Positions 29,223-38,091 of a DNA stretch of 64,000 bases are shown piece after piece. The notes beneath the pieces were generated by a model that saw nothing but the letters and a program-made list of their open reading frames with translations, made no database searches and was not told where the DNA came from. The stretch is taken from positions 496,001 to 560,000 of the forward strand of contig CBDBIU010000005.1 of the NCBI GenBank assembly GCA_965206025.1. Reading direction: 5' to 3'. Source of the DNA: G963668345 sp965206025 (lineage in GTDB: Bacteria; Acidobacteriota; Terriglobia; Bryobacterales; UBA6623). Position numbers and translations under genes: made by a program. Each line of letters starts with the position of its first letter. Positions within the stretch are counted from its first letter, which is position 1.

Positions 29223-29274
29223 TGACGGCCCTCTCACACGCTTCGCCTCGCCACGCGATGATAAAAGCGGCCTA
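29223..29274. repeat. Palindromic repeat family A, half copy
   Basis: Matches the right half of the family (TGACGG.CCTCTCACAC.CTTCGCCTCGCCACG... to AAAAGCGG.CTA) upstream of the binding-protein gene. Degenerate at the end (GCGGCCTA). Confidence 0.7.
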
Positions 29275-29358
29275 GAGTCGAGGAATACGAGAGCCGCGGA
29301 CTCGGCCCAGGGCGGTCCAGTCTTGTCTGAGGTGGACACAGCATCTCCGCGCTTGCCG

Positions 29359-30429
29359 CTAATCAACGGCCTGAACCGGCCTCGGGGGTACAAAATCACC
29401 TTCTTCCAAGTAGCGGACCATCTCGTCGGCTACCAAGCGATGGCCGTCGGGGTTGAGATGGGCCAGGTCGGCGAACAATTCGGCCCCTCCATGATCTGCC
29501 AGTAAGGGGTAGAGGTCGTGCAGCGGTATTTCCATTTCCTCGCAGATTTCGCTCATCCTGCGTTGGGGGTAAAGGACCCGAGGCAACTCGCTTTGGACGA
29601 GTTCCTCGTCGAATTGAGGCACGAAGGGGAAGGCGGCAACCGCCAGACGGCCGCCGATGCTTTCGACCGAGCGCTGGATGGCCGCAAGCTGTTCGTTGAC
29701 AAACTCCCAGGAGTCCTCCTGCCACGCCTTGGCAAAGCCGGGGTAGCGCTCCCAGGGGTATTTCGCCTGGTTCAGGCGCATTTGCATCAGTGCAAACCGC
29801 AGCCGCAAGACCAGGTAGCTTCTCTTGGGAAGCCACGCCAGAGGATCCCCTTCGTCGGGTACAAAGTCGCGGCGAGCCTGTTCGGTCAACAGCAAGCCGA
29901 TTGCAACTTCCTTGTCGAAGCGGTGAAGGAATCTCTCGTTGTCGTTGAGCGCGTATTGCAGAACGACCAGGTCAGGCTCGAGAGAGAGGAGGCGACTTTC
30001 CAGCAGCAATCTTTCTTGGTAGATCGTGTATCCGATGATCGCGGCGTTGATGACCTCGGCCCGTCCCCTCAATTGCTCCCCAATCATGGCTACCCAGTTG
30101 TCCTTAGGCTCGTTAAAACGCGGGGCCGCGACAGAATCGCCGAGCACGATGATTCGCATTGGCCCTTTAGGGTCTTTCGCGGCGATTTCCGGCGCCTTAA
30201 TGCCGAGAGAGTTGACATCAGGTTGATTCGGGTTGTACGTGAAACTCAGTTCCGGATCGGGCGCCATGCCATGGTCTTTCGCCCCGAAGGAAGTGGGAAC
30301 GCGATCTTCTGATTCCCAGATCGACGCCCATGCTCCCCGGAAGCCGGCTTCCTCCCGCACTCGTACAATGAACTCTCCTACCAACAAGCCGACAAACACA
30401 CTCAGCAGCAGAGCGAACAAACGTTTCAT
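29359..30429 (-). CDS. SGNH/GDSL hydrolase, membrane-anchored
   Basis: 356 residues. One N-terminal signal/anchor helix (residues 3-23), then a periplasmic SGNH domain: block I IIVLGDSVAAP with the serine nucleophile, and a C-terminal DLAHLNPDGHRLVADEM carrying the catalytic Asp and His. Such domains add or remove O-acetyl or other ester groups on sugars and lipids. Last gene of the carbamoyltransferase - SxtJ - DUF5989 run on this strand, separated by 200 bp from DUF5989. A role in trimming or acylating the same glycan is inferred. Confidence 0.82.
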   Translation of the reverse strand: MKRLFALLLSVFVGLLVGEFIVRVREEAGFRGAWASIWESEDRVPTSFGAKDHGMAPDPELSFTYNPNQPDVNSLGIKAPEIAAKDPKGPMRIIVLGDSVAAPRFNEPKDNWVAMIGEQLRGRAEVINAAIIGYTIYQERLLLESRLLSLEPDLVVLQYALNDNERFLHRFDKEVAIGLLLTEQARRDFVPDEGDPLAWLPKRSYLVLRLRFALMQMRLNQAKYPWERYPGFAKAWQEDSWEFVNEQLAAIQRSVESIGGRLAVAAFPFVPQFDEELVQSELPRVLYPQRRMSEICEEMEIPLHDLYPLLADHGGAELFADLAHLNPDGHRLVADEMVRYLEEGDFVPPRPVQAVD

Positions 30430-30629
30430 TGCTCCGCTCCCGGGCTTCGACTGAGACGGCTTCCCTCCGTCTTCAAGGCTATGGCTTGAAGGTCCGGCGG
30501 CCTATGACCGCACAAGGCCGACAAGGCCGCATGCCCGCATCGAACTCTTCGCCCAGCCCTTCGTGCTAGTGGTCGAAGGGGCCAAACGGCCGGCTTGCCC
30601 GGTTTCTCGACTATCACTTTAGTTAGCTC

Positions 30630-30830
30630 CTAAAACAACGTGTAGATAAACGGAAAAGCCGCGGTCCCGGACATCAATACCAAAGCGCTCACCAGCAGCA
30701 GAATTACGAGCAATGGAGCGAGCCACCACTTCTTGTTGTGGCGGAGCCACTGCACCAACTCGGAGAGGAGACCCGTCGGCGCTTGCTCCGCCTGCTTGGC
30801 GAACTCTTGAACACGATCTTGGTCGGTCAT
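30630..30830 (-). CDS. DUF5989-family small membrane protein
   Basis: 66 residues, starting MTDQDRVQEFAKQAEQAPTG with ELVQWLRHNKKWWLAPLLVI and one membrane helix. This is the pattern of the small DUF5989 proteins that accompany SxtJ and carbamoyltransferase genes in many bacteria. No enzymatic motif; probably an accessory or assembly factor in the membrane. It starts 28 bp after the SxtJ-like gene. Confidence 0.8.
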   Translation of the reverse strand: MTDQDRVQEFAKQAEQAPTGLLSELVQWLRHNKKWWLAPLLVILLLVSALVLMSGTAAFPFIYTLF

Positions 30831-30858
30831 AGGCCGGCTTCCCCCTGGCTCGCTTTTG

Positions 30859-31275
30859 TCAAAACTGCTGAAAGTAGCGACTCTTTTTTTCTGCTCCGAT
30901 GTAAGGCGCCCAGTACGACTCCGTAGTATGGTCCAGTTGCCTCTGAAGCGGGTCCCGGCCCAGCAACCGCATGAACAAACCGATGGGTGTAACGATCAGG
31001 TAATAGATCGCGGCTAGCAGCGTGTAAGAAATCACCCAGCCGATTGGGAACAGCGCCGTGATCCAGGCCCGAAAGACCATTGCCTGGACGGCCGGGATGA
31101 GGTAATACAGTGCACACTGGATCAACGCGGCCGACCAGACAACGATCGGGATGGTCCACTGGCCCGTGCGGTTCCCAACGAGAGCCCCGACGACGCCCAA
31201 GAACACGGCGAGCGTGAGGCCGAAGACGCGCAGGTCTTTGGGTGTTGGCTCTCGGTTTCTGTCAACGAGCGGCAT
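30859..31275 (-). CDS. SxtJ-family membrane protein
   Basis: 138 residues with three or four membrane segments and the conserved start PKDLRVFGLTLAVFLGVVG; the C-terminal motif DPLQRQLDHTTESYW is characteristic. SxtJ was named from saxitoxin clusters but is widespread next to O-carbamoyltransferases. Its function is unknown, perhaps presentation of substrate at the membrane. It starts 15 bp after the carbamoyltransferase gene ends, so it is cotranscribed. Confidence 0.85.
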   Translation of the reverse strand: MPLVDRNREPTPKDLRVFGLTLAVFLGVVGALVGNRTGQWTIPIVVWSAALIQCALYYLIPAVQAMVFRAWITALFPIGWVISYTLLAAIYYLIVTPIGLFMRLLGRDPLQRQLDHTTESYWAPYIGAEKKSRYFQQF

Positions 31276-31290
31276 GCCGATGGGTCGTTC

Positions 31291-34107
31291 TCAGGCCGCC
31301 TTCCGACCGATCATCAAGAAAAACCCGCCTTCACGACTTCCGGAAACGACTTCGCGGGCTTGTGTCAGCAAATGGTCGAGAGGGGTGCCCCGGGGCTCCG
31401 GATCAAAGAGGTTTGCGGAATTGAAACGCCGCTTTCCCGGCGAAATCGAAGGCACGCCTCGAACGAACTCGATCCCACACTCATCAAACCATCGCAGCAC
31501 TTCACCGACCGTATGCTTGGATTCATGCGGGTGGCGGTACTGATCGGCGAACCACGCCCGACTCTTGGCCTCGCCTTGCCACCCGTTACGCAGCACGGGG
31601 TCAATCCACTTGCCGCGACCTCCCGTCAGTCGGAATACCTGACGCCGCAGATCTGTCATGAGGCGGCCGTATTTGTTGTACAGGCCGACAACACAATGTC
31701 CACCCGGCTTGAGGAGCGGCAGCAGCGATCGGAAACCCCCGTAGGGATCCGGGGTGTGATGGAGGACTCCATTGCACAGCAGAGCGTCAAACTGTGCCGG
31801 TTTCAGGCAGGGCCGAAACAGGTTCATTTGCACGAACTGGACGCGGTCCAAAGCGTGATGGCGGCGAAATTGCTCTCCGAGCCGAAGGGAATTCAGACAT
31901 AGGTCGGCCCCCACGACATTACGGCAACCGATGCCAAGAAAATTACTCAGCTGGCCTGTTCCGCAACCCACCTCGAGGACGGCGGAGTTGTAAGGGATCG
32001 CCTGGTCGAGCGCCCGGGCATAGAGGCCTCGCCTTGCCTTCTCAATCAGCGAACGCAGCGACTCGTGGTCTTCGTAGTTTGGGAACGGGGTTTCCTCATA
32101 GAACGCCTTCACGGTTTCCGTGACAGCCTTGCCATCCCCGGTCCCTTCGTGCGGCCAATACATCGACCAGATGCCGTCGTGCTTGCGGAAGACTTGGCCA
32201 CACGCCGCGCACTGCAGGCCGGCATCGTCGGGGTTGGGAGTCAGTTCAGCACTATGACAAGGACTCAGCCAGGGACTCGTACCGGATTCTTCTTTGGCCG
32301 CGTGGGCGGCGGTCCTGACCGTGGCGACTTGCCTCTGCTTGTTAAGGACGTAGTGGCCCATGCACAGCAGGTCTATGTCCGAGGACATGAATGTTTCATA
32401 CGCCTGCCGGGGTGAACAGACGATGGGATCCCAGCCTAGGTTGAAGCTGGTGTTGACCATGACGGGACAGGCCGTCCGCCGGTAGAAAGCTTCGAGAAGT
32501 TGGTGAAGCAGGCCATGGCGGTCGGCGTCCACCGTTTGCAGACGCGCCGAATAATCAACGTGCGTGACGGCGGGGATTTGTGAACGGCGCAGCCGCAACT
32601 TATCAAGCCCTTTCGTGCTCTGCTCGCCATCGGTCGCGACCCGCTTCTCCTCCCGCAAAGTAGTCACCAGCAGCATGTAGGGGCTTTCCTGGTCGGCTGC
32701 GATGTCGAAGTACTCTCCCGCGTGCTCTCTCAATACAACAGGCGCAAAAGGCCGGAAGCCTTCGCGGAATTTGACTTTGACGTTCATCACCGACTGCATG
32801 TCGAGCCGCCGGGCGTCGCCCAAGATACTCCGTGAACCCAAGGCTCGGGGACCGAACTCCATGCGCCCCTGAAACCACCCCACGACTTTTCCGTCCGCAA
32901 TTTCGTTGGCAACGTATTCACACAACGCCTCGTCGCCCTCGACGTATTGGTAGTCAGCCTCGCTGCCCTCTAGGAACGCACCGATATGCTCATCTTCATA
33001 GGAGGGACCTAGCAGCGATCCGGACTGGCTGTCGGTGGGCAACGGTTTCCTTGGGTTTTCCAGCAATTGATGCCAGACGAACAGCGCGACTCCGAGTGAA
33101 CCGCCCGCGTCGCCGGCTGCCGGCTGAATCCAAAGATTCTCGAAGGGCGTCTCCCGGAGGATGCGCCCGTTGCCGACGCAGTTCAGTGCCACTCCGCCGG
33201 CTAAGCACAAGTTTTTCAGCCCAGTCTCCCTTTGCACGTGCCGCGACATGCGGAGCATGATTTCTTCGATCACTTTCTGGATCGAAGCGGCCAAGTCCAT
33301 GTCGCGCTGCGTGATGGGAGCTTCCGGATCCCGTGGCGCGCCCTCAAACAGCTCCTCGAATTTCCGGGACGTCATCGTCAGGCCCTGGCAGTAGTTGAAG
33401 TAGGACATGTCCATGCGGAACGACCCATCTTCCTTGAGGTCGATGAGCCTTTCCAGAATGCGGTCTACGTACTTCGGCTCCCCGTAGGGAGCAAGTCCCA
33501 TCAATTTGTACTCTCCGGAATTAACCTGGAAGCCGCAGAAATAAGTAAAGGCCGAGTAGAGCAGTCCCGGCGAATGGGGAAAGCGTAGCTCCTCGAGCAA
33601 GGTAATTTTGTTGCCTTTACCGTACCCGTAGGTCGCCGTTGCCCATTCACCCACCCCGTCGAGGGTGAGAATCGCCGCCTCGTCAAAAGGGGAAGGGAAG
33701 AAAGCGCTGGCCGCGTGGGACTCGTGGTGCTCGGTGTAAATGAATCGCTTCCGGTAAGCTCCCCGAAGAGCGCGCTTCATCTCGCGTCCCAGGTATAACT
33801 TCTTGTTTAGCCATACCGGCACCGCGTTGACGAAGGAGCGGAATCCTCGAGGACTGTAGGCGAAGTAGGTTTCCAGAAGACGGTCGAATTTCAGCAACGG
33901 CTTGTCATAAAACCCGACATAGTCCAACTGCTCGGGTCGCAGACCCGCCGCCTCAAGACAGTAGTCGATGGCGTGAGCAGGGAAGTCCTGGTCGTGCTTC
34001 TTCCCGGTGAAGCGCTCCTCTTGCGCGGCGGCTACAATCTCCCCGTCGATGACTAGCGCCGCCGCGGAATCATGATAAAAAACGGAAATCCCCAGAATTG
34101 CCGTCAT
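31291..34107 (-). CDS. Carbamoyltransferase (NodU/CmcH type) fused to a SAM-dependent methyltransferase
   Basis: 938 residues. Residues 1-590 are an O-carbamoyltransferase: the start ILGISVFYHDSAAALV, the metal-binding EHHESHAASAFFPSPF, and WFQGRMEFGPRALGSRSIL in the C-terminal half; these enzymes transfer carbamoyl from carbamoyl phosphate through an adenylate. Residues from about 635 begin a short CxxC-bearing linker (LQCAACGQVFRKHDG), then a class I methyltransferase with VLEVGCGTGQLSNFLG (motif I), and CNGVLHHTPDPYGGFRSLLP and LLKPGGHCVVGLY (motif post-I). The family is normally 550-620 residues, so the C-terminal 340 residues are an added enzyme. Two modifications, carbamoylation and methylation, would act on one sugar or small-molecule substrate. 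Confidence 0.92.
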   Translation of the reverse strand: MTAILGISVFYHDSAAALVIDGEIVAAAQEERFTGKKHDQDFPAHAIDYCLEAAGLRPEQLDYVGFYDKPLLKFDRLLETYFAYSPRGFRSFVNAVPVWLNKKLYLGREMKRALRGAYRKRFIYTEHHESHAASAFFPSPFDEAAILTLDGVGEWATATYGYGKGNKITLLEELRFPHSPGLLYSAFTYFCGFQVNSGEYKLMGLAPYGEPKYVDRILERLIDLKEDGSFRMDMSYFNYCQGLTMTSRKFEELFEGAPRDPEAPITQRDMDLAASIQKVIEEIMLRMSRHVQRETGLKNLCLAGGVALNCVGNGRILRETPFENLWIQPAAGDAGGSLGVALFVWHQLLENPRKPLPTDSQSGSLLGPSYEDEHIGAFLEGSEADYQYVEGDEALCEYVANEIADGKVVGWFQGRMEFGPRALGSRSILGDARRLDMQSVMNVKVKFREGFRPFAPVVLREHAGEYFDIAADQESPYMLLVTTLREEKRVATDGEQSTKGLDKLRLRRSQIPAVTHVDYSARLQTVDADRHGLLHQLLEAFYRRTACPVMVNTSFNLGWDPIVCSPRQAYETFMSSDIDLLCMGHYVLNKQRQVATVRTAAHAAKEESGTSPWLSPCHSAELTPNPDDAGLQCAACGQVFRKHDGIWSMYWPHEGTGDGKAVTETVKAFYEETPFPNYEDHESLRSLIEKARRGLYARALDQAIPYNSAVLEVGCGTGQLSNFLGIGCRNVVGADLCLNSLRLGEQFRRHHALDRVQFVQMNLFRPCLKPAQFDALLCNGVLHHTPDPYGGFRSLLPLLKPGGHCVVGLYNKYGRLMTDLRRQVFRLTGGRGKWIDPVLRNGWQGEAKSRAWFADQYRHPHESKHTVGEVLRWFDECGIEFVRGVPSISPGKRRFNSANLFDPEPRGTPLDHLLTQAREVVSGSREGGFFLMIGRKAA

Positions 34108-34643
34108 GCAAGTATCGCCGGACGTCGAACGAGAGCGCGGAAACCCGGCGAAATCCTCGCCGCGCGATCACCCTAAGAGGATCAAGGCATTCCCCACCGC
34201 CATCCACGCGCGTATTCTCGGTGGTCTAGCCGGGAACCGCGCGTTACCCGGGCTATCCTGGCGTTCACCCATCAGTCTACTGCTTGCCGTTCCCGAGAAC
34301 CTCGGCATATCGTCGTACTACCTGTGCGGCAAGTTATTTATTGCCAGGGCGTTTTTCACCGTAGCGGATTTGGAAGCCCACCTAGCCCACCTGCCCGCGC
34401 TCCCCCAGCGTCGGTGGAACTCCATCCGGGTCATCCTGGTCCCACTAGTGAAACGATTCTGCTGGTGATGATAAACTCTTTTCAAATCCCTAATGGGAGC
34501 TTGATAGCGGTTCATGGGAGCCTGCGTCCGCGGGGCGGGTGAAACGACACTCCCGCGGAATGGAAGCTCTGAACCCTATCTTGTACGGGTTGTTGCCCGA
34601 TCACCGCCACGGACACGAACAGCGGGGAAGGCGTGCGGTAAGG
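34108..34643. promoter_or_regulatory. Divergent intergenic region of the glycan locus
   Basis: About 535 bp between the leftward carbamoyltransferase operon and the rightward glycosyltransferase gene. It must hold both promoters, but no box is clear enough to call. Short frames inside have no likeness to proteins. Confidence 0.45.
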
Positions 34644-37187
34644 ATGAAAATCTTCGGCGTGATGATGGTGCGCAACGAGGCGGATATCCTTCGCGTAAAC
34701 TTTCTCCATCATCTTGATCAAGGCGTCGACTACTTCCTTGTCGTCGACAACGGGTCGTGGGACGGCACCGGCGGGGTTCTCCAGGAACTGAGCCGCAGCG
34801 GCCGCCTGGGCTGGATACGCGATCCGGGTCCCTATCAGCAGTCCGAGATCACGACTGAGCTGGCACGGGAAGCCTTTCGCAGCGGCGCTGACTGGGTGGT
34901 TCCGATCGATGCCGACGAGTTTTGGTGGGCGCCGGGGGGCGATTTCAGAGGCGTTCTCGAGGAATCAGAAGCCGGAGCGCTTGAAGTAGAGGTGGTGAAC
35001 TTCATACAGCGGCGCTCCCAGACGAAGGCCTCGCCTGATGCTTTACTCCATATGACGCGCCGGGCTCCGGACCCGGCAGGCCCGTTGGGGCAGGCCCAGG
35101 AATTGTTTGAATCCGGAAAGCATGCGTTTGTTGAGCTGATGATGTACCCGAAATGGATCAGCCGGGCCACGGCTTTCACCGAAATCGAGATGGGCGACCA
35201 CGGCGTGAAAGGTGTTCCGCAGCCGCGGGAGAAGACCGGCGAGATTATTTGCCTTCACGCTCCCCTCCGCGCACGCTCCACGTGGTTTAGCAAGGCCGTC
35301 GACCAGGGCGCGCGTGTTCGTGAACTCGACTTGACTCCGGGTGACTGGTGGCAAGCGCGCCGCTGGTACGAATTGGCGATGCTCGGGGATCTCGACCGGG
35401 AGTGGCGAGCCAACAGCTACTCCGGCGGTCGCCTCGATGTTTATGGAGCTTCGCACAAAGTCGTGTTCGACCCCCGGCTACGAGATGTGGTCAAACCTTG
35501 GATCAGGACCCCAGCCCCCGCCGTCCGGGAGGAACCGGAAGCTGCCGCGGATGCGAAGGAAGACGACGGGGCGAAGCGCGGAGACAGCGGCGACGGTTCG
35601 CTGGAAGCACCTGCCAAAGCAGATGCCCCAGGAGCGCAAAAAACGACCGCAACGGCGCCGGAGGCCCGGGTCAACCCGGCAACGTCCGAGGAGCAGTCGG
35701 CCCTTGCCGCCACCCTGACCAGCAGCGAGGCAAGCATTGTACAGCTCGTCGGCAGCGGCAAGCGCGTCCTGATCGTAGGACATTCGGTCCCTTCTTTGGC
35801 GCGGGCTATGCACGATCGGAACTGTAAGGTCGTCGCCGTCGAGACGGATCTGAGCGCGGCCCTAGGCGCGCGTGAGTACGTGGAACACGTCGTGGTTGGG
35901 GATATCGAGCGGCTCCGTTTGTTTCAAGAGCTAAACGAGCCGGGCTTCGATTGTGTGGTGCTCGCCGGGCTGCTCGAGTCCGTGAGAGAACCGCTGGTCG
36001 TTTTGCGGACGCTAAAGAAATACGTTCGATCCGACGGCAGCCTCGTATCAGCGGTTCCCAACGTGGCCCACGCTGCGTCTCGCATCAAGCTGCTGCGGGA
36101 AGGCAGGCTGCCGCGCATGGAAAATGACCGGGCCGCGCCGAGATCGCTGCACTCCTACACTCGCGAAACGCTGGAACAGCTGCTGGAGGAGGCCGGGTTT
36201 GCCCTGGGAAGACTGGACCGCTGCGAGCTTCTCGTCGAGCGCTCAGACGTCAGTCAGGGCGATCCGGCTGTGCCGGCGAAGCTGCTCGAGGATCTGTCGC
36301 AAGACGCGGACGCGCGAACTACCCACTTCGTCGCCCTTGCGTATCCCTTGCCGCATGCCGATCTGAACCTAATTCAGGAACGCATGCGGGAGATGGCGGA
36401 GCAGAACGACGCCGCTCGCAGAGAGTTGGCGGCTCTTCGGCCGCTGCCGACACGCGTCGCGAAGCTGGAGGGGCAGGGTGGCCTTTTTCGGGACTTGCTG
36501 AAGAACGAGAGAAGCCACGGCGAAGCCGCCCTCCAGGAATTGGCGGAGGTCTCGGCAAAGGTCGAAACGCTGCTCAAAGCAAATCGTCGGCTGGGCGGGG
36601 ACGCGGCTCGCCTCGAGAAGCAGCAGCAGGATGCCGCCAAGGCGTTAGTGGAGATGTTCGGGGAGTCGTCTCAAGCTCTAGAGGAGCTGCAGAGTCGCGA
36701 CAAAAGTCTGTCCAAAGCCGTTCGAAGGAGCCAGAGCAGGGTGCGCTCGTTGGAAGCCGAGTTGCAAGAGACCTTGAACCGGTTGGACGGTCTGTGTCGG
36801 GTGAATGATAGTCTCACTGAGGCACTGGGTCGGACGGAGAACGACCGGGCGGCGTTGCAAGACCGGACGCAACGCCTTAGCGAAGAGCGCGAAGCCATCC
36901 GCCGGAATCTAGAGGCCGTCGCTTCCAGCCCGGGTTGGAAGCTGATCTCGTTCTACCGTGACTGGCTGCAAAGAAGCATCTGGACCAAGCCATGGCTCCG
37001 AAAACCCTACGAGGCCGTGGCGCAGCGCATGCTGGGGCTCGGCGCCCGGAGTAGCGTCGTGGTGGGTGGAATGGCAGACTCGGCAAGCTCCGCGGGGGTC
37101 AGGGAAAGCGAGGGAGCTTCGCGGCTCCACCATCTCGACAACAGATTTCCTCCAGCTGGCTTTGGGATGGGCAAAAACGCTAAGTGA
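34644..37187 (+). CDS. Glycosyltransferase - methyltransferase - coiled-coil fusion protein
   Basis: 847 residues from the ATG at 34644, which gives the family opening MKIFGVMMVRNEADILRVN; the frame is open from 34539. Domain 1 (residues 1-285) is a GT-A type transferase with VVDNGSWDGTGGVL and VPIDADEFWW, the DxD site. A charged Ala/Glu/Lys linker follows. Domain 2 (about 370-560) is methyltransferase-like: KRVLIVGHSVPSLARAM, FDCVVLAGLLESVREPL and GSLVSAVPNVAHAASR. Domain 3 (about 590-790) is a long coiled coil, and the tail SSPGWKLISFYRDWLQ is the end piece seen on glycan-assembly transferases. It overlaps the next gene by four bases. Confidence 0.85.
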   Translation: MKIFGVMMVRNEADILRVNFLHHLDQGVDYFLVVDNGSWDGTGGVLQELSRSGRLGWIRDPGPYQQSEITTELAREAFRSGADWVVPIDADEFWWAPGGDFRGVLEESEAGALEVEVVNFIQRRSQTKASPDALLHMTRRAPDPAGPLGQAQELFESGKHAFVELMMYPKWISRATAFTEIEMGDHGVKGVPQPREKTGEIICLHAPLRARSTWFSKAVDQGARVRELDLTPGDWWQARRWYELAMLGDLDREWRANSYSGGRLDVYGASHKVVFDPRLRDVVKPWIRTPAPAVREEPEAAADAKEDDGAKRGDSGDGSLEAPAKADAPGAQKTTATAPEARVNPATSEEQSALAATLTSSEASIVQLVGSGKRVLIVGHSVPSLARAMHDRNCKVVAVETDLSAALGAREYVEHVVVGDIERLRLFQELNEPGFDCVVLAGLLESVREPLVVLRTLKKYVRSDGSLVSAVPNVAHAASRIKLLREGRLPRMENDRAAPRSLHSYTRETLEQLLEEAGFALGRLDRCELLVERSDVSQGDPAVPAKLLEDLSQDADARTTHFVALAYPLPHADLNLIQERMREMAEQNDAARRELAALRPLPTRVAKLEGQGGLFRDLLKNERSHGEAALQELAEVSAKVETLLKANRRLGGDAARLEKQQQDAAKALVEMFGESSQALEELQSRDKSLSKAVRRSQSRVRSLEAELQETLNRLDGLCRVNDSLTEALGRTENDRAALQDRTQRLSEEREAIRRNLEAVASSPGWKLISFYRDWLQRSIWTKPWLRKPYEAVAQRMLGLGARSSVVVGGMADSASSAGVRESEGASRLHHLDNRFPPAGFGMGKNAK

Positions 37188-38068
37188 AGAGTATTGGGGC
37201 TAGGGCAGCATCTTTGGCGTTCGCGATATCGTTCGCAACGTCACTCGGCACCGTGCGGGCTGGGGAGCCGGCGCCTCTGTTGTATCCCGTCTCTCTGGCG
37301 GCGGTAGGCTATCCCCAACTTCGGGGTCTACCCGAAGCAGACCCTCCCAAAGACGAGCCCCCGGAGCCGAGGGCTTGCAATGCACCATCTTTTTCGCTCG
37401 ATTCGTCGCTGACGAATGACAATAGAAGAACAACCGGACTGGTGCTGTCGGAGGGCGGTTTCCCGCCGGTTCAGCAGAGCCTCATTTCAGGCCGCCTGAA
37501 GAATGTCCGCTGCGAGAGCGTGGATCTCGAGCTGTCGGCCTGGTACTCGCTTCATGAGGCGTCGAGCTTTGACGAGATGAGGTTTAGAAGCCGGGCGATT
37601 GTGCAGGTTATGCCGAACGTCCACGTCTACGGTGGGATTGCCTACTACGACAACCCGGACGGCCTGTTTGCCACGAAGTCTCTTTATCTGATTGCGGGAG
37701 CCGAATATCCAAGCGTTTGGGGAACCACCGTTAAGGCCGACTATCTGCGAGATGTAAAGGATCATGGCGACTGGCTGACGCTCATGTTTCTGAAGAGTCA
37801 CGAGCTGGGGTCCACGAGAAAGGGAGCGGTCTTCACCTATAGGCACGGCCTGGGAGCCACCGCGACGCGGAAACTGCCCACCAACTCGAACACCTCGAGC
37901 ATGACGGGGATTCCGAGCGCGTTCTACCGAGCGATCCTGGAGATCGATGACGGACCCGTCACGTGGTATTTCGAGGCCAGCCCGCATGTCAGTTTCGTCG
38001 GTCGCGCCACCGGCGTCCCCAAGAAGCATCTATTGGTCACCGCCGGTGTGAGAATGGAAGTCCCCTAG
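37184..38068 (+). CDS. Exported protein, probably outer-membrane beta-barrel-like
   Basis: 294 residues, starting GTG inside the stop region of the glycosyltransferase gene (GTGA overlap), so translation is coupled. Signal peptide with cleavage near AGEPA (residues 25-29). The rest alternates polar and aromatic residues in short strands (VHVYGGIAYYDNP, SLYLIAGAEYPSVWG, TVKADYLRDVKDHGDWL), as expected of an outer-membrane barrel. No family recognised. Coupling suggests it serves the same glycan, for example in export or anchoring; this is inference. Confidence 0.7.
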   Translation: MKSIGARAASLAFAISFATSLGTVRAGEPAPLLYPVSLAAVGYPQLRGLPEADPPKDEPPEPRACNAPSFSLDSSLTNDNRRTTGLVLSEGGFPPVQQSLISGRLKNVRCESVDLELSAWYSLHEASSFDEMRFRSRAIVQVMPNVHVYGGIAYYDNPDGLFATKSLYLIAGAEYPSVWGTTVKADYLRDVKDHGDWLTLMFLKSHELGSTRKGAVFTYRHGLGATATRKLPTNSNTSSMTGIPSAFYRAILEIDDGPVTWYFEASPHVSFVGRATGVPKKHLLVTAGVRMEVP

Positions 38069-38091
38069 CTCGACCCGACGCGACTCCTATC

